Source: Clostridia bacterium (GTDB lineage Bacteria; Bacillota; Clostridia; Christensenellales; UBA1242). From it: a stretch of 45,156 bases of DNA. The position numbers and the translations under genes were made by a program. The DNA lies in the NCBI GenBank assembly GCA_900766395.1, contig CAAFWB010000003.1, positions 1-45,156 on the forward strand, read 5' to 3'. Under the pieces are notes generated by a model. The model had not been told where the DNA came from and searched no databases. It saw only the letters and a list, made by a program, of their open reading frames with translations. Shown here one piece after another: positions 17,508 to 25,030 of the stretch. The number at the start of each line of letters is the position of its first letter. Within the stretch, counting starts at the first letter, position 1.

Positions 17508-20050
17508 CATTCACTCCTAAGTGCCACAACTGGGTCTTTTTTCGATGCTATGCGTGCTGGAATAAGTCCAGAAATCAGTGTCAGAACAAAACTTACTGCA
17601 ATCAATATGAGAGCATGAGTAAATTTTAGCACAGCAATGTTTTGAAGTCCACCAGAAACTTTTGCAATAATTGCGTTTACTGGGAAACAAAGAATATATG
17701 TTAACACAACTCCAATGAGTCCTGCAAACAAACCAATAATAAATGTTTCTGCATTAAACACCCTTGCGATGTCGCGTTTTCTTGCGCCAATGCTTCTGAG
17801 CACTCCAATTTCTTTTGTTCTCTCAACGACTGAAACATAAGTGATTATTCCAATCATAATTGAAGACACAAGCAATGATATTGCGGCAAACGCAATGAGA
17901 ACATACGAAATGATATTTATTAGTTCGCCAAGCGTTCCAGTGAGCACTTCGGTTGCATCGGTATACACAATCTTGTTGTGTGCTCCGTCCTCGCTTGCAT
18001 TCCAATCATCAATCAATTTAAGCACTTCCGCTTTTCCGTCAAAGTCTTTTGGATAGAGATAAATTCCTGTTGGAATTGTGCTTGCACCAACCATTTGAAG
18101 TCCGAGGTTTGTTGCTTCTTCTGCCGTCATGTCAATGTCAAAAGCAGATTTAACAAATCCAATAATTTCGGCTGGCGTATTGAAGTTTTGTATTCCCAAA
18201 CCAAAACCTTTGAGTTCTGAAATATCCACTGTGAAAGGAACATAAAACTTTCCGTCTTCGATTGATTTTTGAACAATCAATGAATTTTTGCAGTCTTGTT
18301 GATAACTTGTTGCCAGTTCTGGAAGATACATAACTCCCGCATCAAAAACTTCAACAACAATATCTTCTCTTGGTTTCATGACGCCACAAATTGAAAGCGT
18401 TTCACCCGCCCCGTCAAATGCTGTTTGATAGTCGGCTTTTGCAAGGGTCGAAAACTCTGTGAGATTTCCTTCGCTGTCATAGACTGGCTTATAAAAGGTG
18501 TCATTTGAAATAACTTTGTAGGTTTTGCCAATGATGTCAGAATACAAAATTCTGTTATATCCACCCTCTTCATTCAAGGAATAGGAAATCCCAAGATTTG
18601 TCAACATATCTGTCGAAAGTGCACCAGTTGAATTAAGAACCAAAAGCACTTCGTTTTTGTTTTCAGGATATTTCCCCTCAACGATGTCATAGTTTGAAAG
18701 AACAAAATCTTTGTCTTCAAGACCTTCATAGAACAAACTTGAAGTCGTTCCATAAATGCTGCTTGTTGTTGGCTTTGTGTCAACAAGAATAATTCCTTCG
18801 CTTCCCTCTGTCAAAACTTTGAGGTTTGTTGCATATGTGAACTGAACTGACGAAAGCGATTTTCTGTCACCTTTTTTATTGTCCTCTTCAATGTAGTCGT
18901 TGATATATTTGACAAACTTATCAGAAATAAAGTTGTAGTTTCCCATTTTTGCAATAATCGTGCTTGGATTATAAACTCCAAAAGAGCCCTCTTCCTTATC
19001 TATCCCAACTTTATTATCTTCGCCCATAAAGGATGAAAGAGATGAATAATCAATCGCAACAGTCGAAACTGCAATCGGATAACCACCAAGCGTGTCAGTT
19101 TGCATTTTGTTAATATAATTCGTGAAGCCATTCGAGATTGCAAGCACGAGTGCAACGCCAATAATGCCAATGCTTCCCGCAACACTTGTGAGAATTGTTC
19201 GCCCTTTTTTCGTGATTAAATTTTTGAGCGAAAGCATGAAAGCTGTAAAAATTGACATTGAGGATTTTTTCTTTTTAAACGCTTTTTTGTCATTTTTTTG
19301 TAAATTTTGTGCATTTTGTGGCAAAGTTTCAACAATTCTTTCAAGAGCATCGTCATTTTCACTTGGCGGATTATTATCGTCAACAACCTTTCCGTCAAGC
19401 AATTTTATGATTCTTGAAGAATATTGTTGGGCAAGTTCATTGTTGTGTGTCACCATGATGACAAGACGCTCTTTTGAAATCTCTTTGATGAGTTCCATAA
19501 TCTGGACGCTTGTTTTTGAATCAAGCGCACCAGTTGGTTCATCGGCAAGAAGAATTTCGGGATTGTTGACAAGTGCACGCGCAATCGCAACTCTTTGCAT
19601 CTGTCCGCCAGAAAGTTGGTTTGGTCTTTTTTTGTATTCGTTTTTTAACCCCACTCTTTCAAGAACAGCCATTGCTCTCTGTTTTCTTTCCTTGCTCGAA
19701 ATTCCTGCAAGCGTCAATGCAAGTTCAACATTCCCCAAAACTGTGAGGTGTGGAATGAGGTTATAACTCTGAAAAACAAAACCAATCGAGTGATTTCGAT
19801 AAGTGTCCCAATCTCCGCTTTTGAATTTTTTTGTTGATTGTCCTTTGATGATGAGGTCGCCGCTCGTGTATTGGTCAAGTCCACCAATGATGTTAAGCAT
19901 TGTGGTCTTTCCGCAACCACTTGGCCCCAGAATTGAAACAAATTCATTATGTCGAAAAGCCATGCTAACACCTTTTAGTGCTGGCACAACATTGTCTGCA
20001 AGTTTGTAATCTTTCTTTATATCTTTTAGTTCAAGAATATATTTTCCCAT
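17507..20050 (-). CDS. Fused ABC transporter (ATPase plus FtsX/MacB-type permease)
   Basis: An 847-residue protein. The N-terminal ATPase has Walker A GPSGCGKTT (residues 42-50), signature LSGGQMQR and Walker B LLADEPTGALDS, as in the LolD/MacB/BceA group. After a charged linker come a membrane segment (about 280-305), an extracellular domain of about 400 residues, and three C-terminal membrane segments with the FtsX pattern (ISLLVSSIMIGIITYVSVVERTKEIGVLRSIGARK). The relatives move no substrate through the membrane but perform mechanical work, extracting lipids or peptides or activating hydrolases. The start lacks a clear Shine-Dalgarno, and a candidate promoter ends 6 bases before the ATG. 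It overlaps the MBG-like membrane protein gene. Confidence 0.9.
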   Translation of the reverse strand: MGKYILELKDIKKDYKLADNVVPALKGVSMAFRHNEFVSILGPSGCGKTTMLNIIGGLDQYTSGDLIIKGQSTKKFKSGDWDTYRNHSIGFVFQSYNLIPHLTVLGNVELALTLAGISSKERKQRAMAVLERVGLKNEYKKRPNQLSGGQMQRVAIARALVNNPEILLADEPTGALDSKTSVQIMELIKEISKERLVIMVTHNNELAQQYSSRIIKLLDGKVVDDNNPPSENDDALERIVETLPQNAQNLQKNDKKAFKKKKSSMSIFTAFMLSLKNLITKKGRTILTSVAGSIGIIGVALVLAISNGFTNYINKMQTDTLGGYPIAVSTVAIDYSSLSSFMGEDNKVGIDKEEGSFGVYNPSTIIAKMGNYNFISDKFVKYINDYIEEDNKKGDRKSLSSVQFTYATNLKVLTEGSEGIILVDTKPTTSSIYGTTSSLFYEGLEDKDFVLSNYDIVEGKYPENKNEVLLVLNSTGALSTDMLTNLGISYSLNEEGGYNRILYSDIIGKTYKVISNDTFYKPVYDSEGNLTEFSTLAKADYQTAFDGAGETLSICGVMKPREDIVVEVFDAGVMYLPELATSYQQDCKNSLIVQKSIEDGKFYVPFTVDISELKGFGLGIQNFNTPAEIIGFVKSAFDIDMTAEEATNLGLQMVGASTIPTGIYLYPKDFDGKAEVLKLIDDWNASEDGAHNKIVYTDATEVLTGTLGELINIISYVLIAFAAISLLVSSIMIGIITYVSVVERTKEIGVLRSIGARKRDIARVFNAETFIIGLFAGLIGVVLTYILCFPVNAIIAKVSGGLQNIAVLKFTHALILIAVSFVLTLISGLIPARIASKKDPVVALRSE

Positions 20051-20056
20051 GCTTTT

Positions 20057-20085
20057 ATCTTACCACTAGAGTTATTTATAGTCAA
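20057..20085 (-). promoter_or_regulatory. Candidate promoter placing the start codon near +1
   Basis: On the minus strand TTGACT (20085-20080), 17 bases, TAAGAT (20062-20057), then AAAAGC and the ATG at 20050. The spacing puts the transcription start at or next to the ATG, and no AGGAGG-like site exists, so a leaderless message is possible. The -10 match is only 4 of 6. Confidence 0.4.
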
Positions 20086-20227
20086 TTTTATTTAAAAAGG
20101 TGCAAAAAAATAAACTACAATTTTACAAATAAAAAACAACCAATCTTAACAAATTTGCTATGTTTGCTCATATTCTCTTCCATTTTTTTTATGAATATGT
20201 TATTATAAAACCCACATAGGAGTATGC

Positions 20228-21355
20228 ATGAAAAAATATTTAATTCTCACGGTCACCGCTGGCGAAGGACACAACTCAATCGCAAAAGCAATTGAAAACG
20301 AACTCAACAAAAATCCAGAAAACATAATTGAAAAAGTTGATATTTTCAAAGAATTTGCAAAACCTTCAAAAGTCAAATTTATCAATGACGGATACATACT
20401 TGCTTGCAAGCATCTGCCAAAACTCTATAATATGTTTTTCCGTATGTATCAAAAAAGAAATCCAAACAGACGAAACACCGCCCCTGCTCAAGGCACAGTT
20501 AAAAAAGAAACACCAAAGCTTCTCAAACTCATTGAAGAAAAAAATCCTGACGTCATCATTTGCACGCATTTCTATCCTGCAACCATAATCACAAATTTGC
20601 GCAAAAAATATGAAATTAAAGCAAAAGTTGTTTCAATTTTGTTTGATTACACCGTTCACCCATTTTTCGAATGTGCCAACGGCGTTGATTTCATGTTTAC
20701 GCCAGATTGTTCTTTCAATGATATTTTGATAAAAAAAGGATATCGCGAGGAACAGCTCAAAGACCTTGGACTTCCGGTCAAAACAGAATTTTCCGAATTT
20801 ATGGATAAAAACGAAGCGAGAGAAAAACTTGGTTTCCAAAAAGATTTGCCACTCGTCATGATCATGCTTGGCGGCGGCGGATTTGGTGGTGCTGACAAAA
20901 TGCTTAAAAAACTTCTCAAATGCAAACATAAAATTCAAATTGCAGTCGTCAACGGAAAAGACGCGGAAAGCAAAGAAAAAATTGATAAATTTCTTCAAAA
21001 AACAAAAACAGAACACATTGTCAAAAACTATGGTTTTATCGACTTTGTCTACACGTTGATGAGCGCAAGCGATATTTTGGTTGGCAAATCAGGCGGAGTT
21101 TCAGTCAACGAAAGCATGAACAAAAATCTTCCACTTGCCCTTTCACATAATCTTGTCGCACAAGAATATGACAACATGGTTTTCCTCACAACTCACAATG
21201 CCTGCATCAACCTAACAAAAAAATATACACTCACAAAAGCCATTGATGACCTCTGCGAAAACCCAAACAAACTTGAACAAATCAAGTCAAACATTCAAAA
21301 AATCAAAAAGCCAAATGCAACGCGCGACATAGTTAAATTCTGTGAAGCATTATAG
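20228..21355 (+). CDS. Diacylglycerol glycosyltransferase (MGDG synthase/UgtP family)
   Basis: A 375-residue GT-B-fold enzyme. The N-terminal MGDG-synthase domain opens with ILTVTAGEGHNSIAKAI, where the GxGH motif is characteristic, and contains HPFFECANGVDFMFTPD. The C-terminal nucleotide-sugar domain has MLGGGGFGGADK (about 215-228) and a GKSGGVSVNE segment (about 288-297). Members transfer glucose or galactose from UDP-sugar to diacylglycerol, giving membrane glycolipids and lipoteichoic-acid anchors. The ATG has AGGAGTATGC upstream. The gene is followed by a strong terminator and diverges from the fused ABC transporter. The exact sugar and degree of processivity cannot be read from sequence. 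Confidence 0.88.
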   Translation: MKKYLILTVTAGEGHNSIAKAIENELNKNPENIIEKVDIFKEFAKPSKVKFINDGYILACKHLPKLYNMFFRMYQKRNPNRRNTAPAQGTVKKETPKLLKLIEEKNPDVIICTHFYPATIITNLRKKYEIKAKVVSILFDYTVHPFFECANGVDFMFTPDCSFNDILIKKGYREEQLKDLGLPVKTEFSEFMDKNEAREKLGFQKDLPLVMIMLGGGGFGGADKMLKKLLKCKHKIQIAVVNGKDAESKEKIDKFLQKTKTEHIVKNYGFIDFVYTLMSASDILVGKSGGVSVNESMNKNLPLALSHNLVAQEYDNMVFLTTHNACINLTKKYTLTKAIDDLCENPNKLEQIKSNIQKIKKPNATRDIVKFCEAL

Positions 21356-21408
21356 TTGTCCACAAATCCACAAAAAATTATCCACCGCCATTGTGCATAA
21401 GTGGATAA
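21356..21408. promoter_or_regulatory. Cluster of DnaA-box-like 9-mers
   Basis: Four matches to TTATNCACA lie in 53 bases: TTGTCCACA (21356-21364), TTATCCACC (21378-21386), TTATGCACA on the minus strand (21400-21392, perfect) and TTATCCACT on the minus strand (21408-21400). Two of them form the arms of the terminator stem, so some of the similarity may be incidental. Confidence 0.35.
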
Positions 21409-21416
21409 TTTTTTTT
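21372..21416 (+). terminator. Terminator of the glycosyltransferase gene
   Basis: A 14-bp stem, AAAAAATTATCCAC (21372-21385) and GTGGATAATTTTTT (21401-21414), with a 15-base loop and a run of eight T's ending at 21416. Confidence 0.85.
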
Positions 21417-21445
21417 GCATTAAAAAACTAGTGTCAAAGTATATT
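21415..21445 (+). promoter_or_regulatory. Candidate promoter of the amidase gene
   Basis: TTGCAT (21415-21420), 19 bases, TATATT (21440-21445), then only 5 bases to the ATG. The spacing is long for a vegetative promoter. GCATT with an 18-base spacer and TATATTA also loosely resembles a forespore sigma-G promoter. There is no Shine-Dalgarno. Confidence 0.3.
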
Positions 21446-21450
21446 ACTTT

Positions 21451-22149
21451 ATGAAATTTTTTGTATTAAAGAAAAAACATATCATGTTGTTTTTAACAAT
21501 CTTGCTTGTTGCCATAATCGTTGTTGTTGCGACTTTATCCTTCATCAAGACGTCAAGCCCCAAAAGGACCTACACTGTTGTTATTGATGCGGGTCATGGC
21601 GGCATTGATGGAGGGAGTGTTGGCGTTGTCACAAAAAATGATGAAAATCATCTCAACCTTGAATATGCAAAATGCCTAAAAACTTATTTTGAAAACTTTA
21701 ACATCGGTGTTGTGATGACTCGCTCAACCCTTGACGGACTCTATTCCCCAATCGCCAAAAACAAGAAAAAAAGCGATATGCAAAAACGCAAAGAAATCAT
21801 TGAGAAAAGCGGTGCGGATTTGGTTGTTTCAATCCACATGAACAGCTTTCCAACAAAAGCCTCTCGTGGCGCTCAGGTTTTTTATGACAAAAACAACGAG
21901 AGCGGAAAAGCACTTGCTGACTGCATTCAAAAAAGATTTGTTTTGGACATTGAAAACGCAAGAAAAACTGCAAAACATGGTGATTTTTTTATGGTCAACT
22001 GCACGCCTCTTCCCTCTGTTATTGTTGAATGTGGTTATCTTTCAAATCCAAATGAGGATCGACTTCTTTCGACGAATGCATATAAAGAAAAAATCTGCTA
22101 TTCAATTTTTTGCGGCGTTCTCCAATTCCTCGGAGTGAACAATGTCTAA
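21451..22149 (+). CDS. cwlD: N-acetylmuramoyl-L-alanine amidase (Amidase_3, CwlD-like)
   Basis: A 232-residue protein with one N-terminal membrane segment (residues about 10-30) and an extracellular Amidase_3 domain. The expected zinc ligands and catalytic residue are present: His in VVIDAGHGG, Glu in HLNLEYAKCL, His in VVSIHMNS and Glu in VIVECGYLSN. It hydrolyses the amide bond between MurNAc and L-Ala in peptidoglycan. The length, single membrane anchor and absence of cell-wall-binding repeats match CwlD, which makes the muramic-lactam cortex of spores. Whether this organism sporulates cannot be judged from the window. There is no ribosome site before the ATG, and a -10-like TATATT ends 5 bases upstream. 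Confidence 0.82.
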   Translation: MKFFVLKKKHIMLFLTILLVAIIVVVATLSFIKTSSPKRTYTVVIDAGHGGIDGGSVGVVTKNDENHLNLEYAKCLKTYFENFNIGVVMTRSTLDGLYSPIAKNKKKSDMQKRKEIIEKSGADLVVSIHMNSFPTKASRGAQVFYDKNNESGKALADCIQKRFVLDIENARKTAKHGDFFMVNCTPLPSVIVECGYLSNPNEDRLLSTNAYKEKICYSIFCGVLQFLGVNNV

Positions 22150-22242
22150 AAATTTGACCTTTTGTCATTTTTATGAAATACTTAAAGAAAAATAGAGGCA
22201 AATATAAAAAACAGAAGTCGAGCCAAAAAAAATAACGACAAT

Positions 22243-22337
22243 ATGTTTGACAGCCTTGAAAAACTCAACAAACTCCGACTTGACGAAGAATCACTCAAGA
22301 AGAATTTGAACAAATGAAAAAGAAAATAATCGAATAA
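22243..22337 (+). pseudogene. Frameshifted remnant resembling a SHOCT domain
   Basis: The frame at 22243 reads MFDSLEKLNKLRLDEESLKK and stops at 22317. The neighbouring frame continues with EEFEQMKKKIIE and stops at 22337. Joined, they resemble the short SHOCT domain (LxxLxxLxxxGxITxEEFExxKxxLL) found at C-termini of many membrane proteins. There is no ribosome site and no upstream domain, so it looks like a decayed fragment. Confidence 0.4.
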
Positions 22338-22362
22338 AAAAGCACGCCCAACGCCTAGTTAA

Positions 22363-22446
22363 ATTGAAACTAGTGAAAAATAATCCTATATCTAATAGGT
22401 TTAAACTATCAAACAAAAGAGTACAAGATTTAATCTGTGCTCTTTT
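22363..22446. terminator. Hairpins and terminator between convergent units
   Basis: Two small stems, CTAGTT/AACTAG and CCTAT/ATAGG, are followed by a strong stem AAAAGAG...CTCTTTT (22415-22446) with T/A tracts on both sides. The last overlaps the end of the lipoprotein gene and can act in both directions. Confidence 0.65.
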
Positions 22447-23221
22447 ATTTTTGTATTTTAAAATAAAAAATTGGCAATGTTAGATTTGAAATATCCGATA
22501 TTTGAATATCATTATCGTAAGTAATAGATGTGCTATTATCTTTTTGAGTTGCATTGGATAAAAAATATAAGGTTTCGTTATCTTCAGAATAAAAATATTT
22601 CATTATATTGCAAATCGTGTTATTTAATGGTGGAGACTTATATTGTATTTCATAATATTGTAAGAAAAGTCCACTATCTAAGTTCTTTATTTCAATAAAA
22701 TAATGTTTATCATTATTATAGCCGCTATTTTGATAATATTCTAAACAAAAAGTCTCATTATAAAATTGCATATTATAAATACAATGATATTTATTTATTG
22801 AATTTAAAGGACTATATATCTTTTCAAAGTAAAACCCATTTGTTGTTTTTTCCCAATAATAAGTTATAGTATCGCTTTTATTATATGCAGTAAATCCTAG
22901 TGGATAATAGGTTTCGCATACTTGCCAAAACTCTAAAGAATCTTTTAAGTACAATAAGCAGTTTTCATTTGACACATTATATTGTTTTTTTTCAGGTGGT
23001 ATAGATGATTGATTTTCCAAACTAACAAGTGATATATCTGATGCCGGGTAAAAACTTAAAATAGTTGATATATCATGTATCAATGTTGAACAAGTGTATG
23101 TAAAATCATTGTTTGAAATGTCGTTGTTGTCAGGTGATGTATTTGAGTTGTTGCAACCTGATAATATAAATGAAAAAAATATCGCAAAAATAATTGAAAG
23201 GAAATATTTTAAATTTTTCAT
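22445..23221 (-). CDS. Putative lipoprotein of unknown function
   Basis: A 258-residue protein from the ATG at 23221 (GAGGAG 11 bases upstream; longer in-frame starts lack a site). The N-terminus is a lipoprotein signal: basic MKNLKYF, a hydrophobic core and the lipobox LSGC at about residues 20-23. The mature part is rich in Tyr, Asn and Ser and has no recognised domain. Its codon use is visibly more AT-rich, with many TAT, ATT and AAT codons, than the neighbouring genes, and it sits between remnants and hairpin-rich spacers. Horizontal gain is therefore possible. It has its own promoter. Confidence 0.7.
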   Translation of the reverse strand: MKNLKYFLSIIFAIFFSFILSGCNNSNTSPDNNDISNNDFTYTCSTLIHDISTILSFYPASDISLVSLENQSSIPPEKKQYNVSNENCLLYLKDSLEFWQVCETYYPLGFTAYNKSDTITYYWEKTTNGFYFEKIYSPLNSINKYHCIYNMQFYNETFCLEYYQNSGYNNDKHYFIEIKNLDSGLFLQYYEIQYKSPPLNNTICNIMKYFYSEDNETLYFLSNATQKDNSTSITYDNDIQISDISNLTLPIFYFKIQK

Positions 23222-23242
23222 ATAAATTTTTCTCCTCAACAC

Positions 23243-23251
23243 ATTATAACA
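23243..23251 (-). promoter_or_regulatory. Extended -10 promoter of the lipoprotein gene
   Basis: On the minus strand TGTTATAAT, that is the TGn extension plus a perfect TATAAT, 21 bases before the start codon with GAGGAG between. No good -35 box is seen, which fits the extended -10 type. Confidence 0.55.
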
Positions 23252-23308
23252 CACAAGTACTAAGATTGTTTAATAATAATTATAAAAATATAAAAAATGG
23301 CACTTAGG

Positions 23309-23430
23309 CGTGTGCTTGTCTTGATACAAGTGTTCTCGCTTCGCTCGAACAGATAAGCACACGTCAACAAACTAAATTAAAGCAGACAAAAAGCGAAAGT
23401 GTTGGTAAACATAACACACTTTCGCTTTTT
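23309..23430. other. Spacer hairpins, first part
   Basis: CGTGTGCTT (23309-23317) pairs with AAGCACACG (23355-23363) around inner stems CTTGT/ACAAG and TGTTC/GAACA. Then follows AAAAAGCGAAAGTGT (23388-23402) with ACACTTTCGCTTTTT (23416-23430), a perfect 15-bp terminator-like stem. No gene is visible to use it on either strand. Confidence 0.6.
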
Positions 23431-23463
23431 GCTGTTATTTTTTCTTCTCTTTCTTATTATGGT

Positions 23464-23545
23464 AAACAAATATTCTTTGTTGTCAAGGTTAAAGTGTATG
23501 TCGCTATTGGCGACAATCCTTTGACAACGTCAGTAATATTTGTTT
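23464..23545. repeat. 82-base nested palindrome
   Basis: Nested arms AAACAAATATT/AATATTTGTTT, GTTGTCAAGG/CCTTTGACAAC (one bulged base) and GTCGC/GCGAC. In size, nesting and the TTGTCAAG/CTTTGACAA arm it resembles the element at 16162-16241. Confidence 0.6.
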
Positions 23546-23573
23546 CTTTTTACAGTTAAGAGAGTGAAAAAAA

Positions 23574-23600
23574 CACCTTAATCTTTTATAGATTAAAGTG
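23574..23600 (-). terminator. Terminator downstream of the TM2 gene
   Basis: CACCTTAATCT (23574-23584), loop TTTAT, AGATTAAAGTG (23590-23600). On the minus strand the stem is followed by seven T's. Confidence 0.75.
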
Positions 23601-23648
23601 CTTATATTTTGCTAGTTTCAAACAGCATTGACTAACGGCGTGTTTTTT

Positions 23649-23843
23649 TTATTTTATTTCTCTACCTTTTGAATTGGTGAATGTTCCACACAGAATCATA
23701 ATGAAGTCAACAAGTGCTCCAATTCCAAACGCACCGCCCGTGAAAAGCCAAATCAGACCAGTGCCAATTTTACCGACAACAAAACGGTGAATTCCAAACA
23801 CACCAAAAAAGAAACAAATTAATGCAAGACCAACTCTACTCAT
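23649..23843 (-). CDS. TM2-domain membrane protein
   Basis: A 64-residue protein from the ATG at 23843, which has GGAGGATAT directly upstream; a longer in-frame start does not. Two membrane segments flank the TM2 hallmark: GLALICFFFGVFGIHRF then GKIGTGLIWLFTGGAFGIGALVDFIMI. TM2 proteins are widespread and their function is largely unknown. It lies 77 bases behind the zinc-ribbon membrane protein gene and may be cotranscribed with guanylate kinase. Confidence 0.88.
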   Translation of the reverse strand: MSRVGLALICFFFGVFGIHRFVVGKIGTGLIWLFTGGAFGIGALVDFIMILCGTFTNSKGREIK

Positions 23844-23920
23844 ATATCCTCCAACATTAATTTGTTTCAATTTTTATTTTTTATTTATTCCAAGTTTTCG
23901 TCATAAAACTTTTTGTTTGA

Positions 23921-24328
23921 CTATTTTTTAGTTTGTTTTGCACCGCAATGAGGACATTCAAATTTATCACTTTGAAGTTCTGCCCCGCAGTATGAACAAG
24001 TCTTTGTTTTTTGACTGTGTTTTGAAATAATTTTTTCCATTGATTCGTTTTGTTCGGCAATTTTTTCCATTTTTCTTTGTTTGACAACTGGGTCAGCAGT
24101 GTAAACAATGCTTGAAATTCCGACCGCAACAAACACTCCAAACGAAACAAGAACACCGCCGCCAAAAATTCTTCCACTTTTTGCGCTCGATGCTGCAAAC
24201 CAGCCACTGCTATTCATGTCAGGAACGCTTGAGGTTGCCCCCAAAACAACCAGAACAAGTCCCCCAATAATCATGCATATTCCAATTATCAATGGAATTA
24301 AAAAATATTTTTTTGGTTTTTCTTTCAC
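23921..24328 (-). CDS. Membrane protein with C-terminal zinc ribbon
   Basis: A 135-residue protein with a GTG start at 24328 and AGGAGTAGATT upstream. Two membrane segments (about residues 9-30 and 52-75) are followed by a charged linker and a zinc ribbon CSYCGAEL...CPHCGAK near residues 111-131. The ribbon should be cytoplasmic. No specific family is recognised. It starts 3 bases after the guanylate kinase stop codon, so it is in that operon; a functional link to nucleotide metabolism is not implied. Confidence 0.75.
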   Translation of the reverse strand: MKEKPKKYFLIPLIIGICMIIGGLVLVVLGATSSVPDMNSSGWFAASSAKSGRIFGGGVLVSFGVFVAVGISSIVYTADPVVKQRKMEKIAEQNESMEKIISKHSQKTKTCSYCGAELQSDKFECPHCGAKQTKK

Positions 24329-24331
24329 AAT

Positions 24332-24871
24332 CTACTCCTGCGGATAAATTTTGTTTTCAATAAATTCAACAGTTTCATTCAAATCGACATTTTCAATCAC
24401 ATAATCAAAATTGCCTTTGTGACTTTCTTCAAAATCAAATCTTTCAAGGCGTTTTGAAACTTCTTGTTCGCCACGATTAATCAAGCGTTTTTCCACCTCG
24501 TCTTTTGGACAAGTGAGATAGATTGAAACAATTTTGACTTTGTCTTTCAGTCTTGAAACATAATATTTTTGTCCCAAAACCCCAAGGTCTTTGATGTAAT
24601 CATGTTTGCCTTCAATAATATCTTGAACAGACGAATTCAATGTTCCGTAGATATTTCCATGGATTTCTTCGTGTTCAAAAAGTTCGCCGTTTTCAAGTTT
24701 TGTTTGCATTTCATCAAAATTGAGGTAAATATAACCTTTTCCAACTTCGTGTTCTCTTGGCTTTCTTGTCGAGCATGACATGAGATACCTGAGGTTGCTG
24801 TTTCTTTTTAACAATTCTTCGATAACCGTATTTTTCCCAACGCCCGATGGCCCTGCAATAATTACAAACAT
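24332..24871 (-). CDS. gmk: Guanylate kinase
   Basis: A 179-residue P-loop kinase that converts GMP and ATP to GDP and ADP, essential for GTP supply. The P-loop is GPSGVGKNT (residues 7-15). The GMP-binding region is recognisable by SCSTRKPREHEVGKGY (about 33-48) and FEHEEIHGNIYGT (about 65-77), and the lid region by RLINRGEQEVSKRLERF. It is shorter than the usual about 205 residues. The residue after the P-loop lysine is Asn; many Bacillota enzymes have Gly there. The ATG has AAAGGAGACGTT upstream and a promoter at 24894-24921. It is first in an operon with the zinc-ribbon membrane protein. Confidence 0.9.
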   Translation of the reverse strand: MFVIIAGPSGVGKNTVIEELLKRNSNLRYLMSCSTRKPREHEVGKGYIYLNFDEMQTKLENGELFEHEEIHGNIYGTLNSSVQDIIEGKHDYIKDLGVLGQKYYVSRLKDKVKIVSIYLTCPKDEVEKRLINRGEQEVSKRLERFDFEESHKGNFDYVIENVDLNETVEFIENKIYPQE

Positions 24872-24893
24872 AACGTCTCCTTTGTATGTTTTT

Positions 24894-24921
24894 ATTCTAT
24901 CATTTTTGTCATTATTGTCAA
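24894..24921 (-). promoter_or_regulatory. Promoter of the guanylate kinase operon
   Basis: On the minus strand TTGACA (24921-24916), 16 bases, TAGAAT (24899-24894), 22 bases before the start codon. Confidence 0.7.
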
Positions 24922-25008
24922 ATGATATAAACCATATGATGCCGTTCTGATTGAAAATGTTTCCTTCTTCTTAACAAAACCTCATATGGCATATTTTTTT
25001 GCAAAAAA

Positions 25009-25030
25009 AAGAACCCCATTTGGAGTTCTT
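25009..25030 (-). terminator. Terminator of the acetyltransferase gene
   Basis: On the minus strand AAGAACTCC-aaat-GGGGTTCTT followed by eight T's; it overlaps the stop codon at 25029. Confidence 0.85.

Noticed and set aside
19122..19766. Plus-strand frame of 214 codons inside the fused ABC transporter gene
   Set aside because: Opposite to well-conserved ATPase motifs, which shows the minus strand is coding.
24332..24871. Guanylate kinase P-loop GKNT as a sign of an inactive enzyme
   Set aside because: Related Bacillota enzymes have GKGT, so this position tolerates change; the other motifs are intact.
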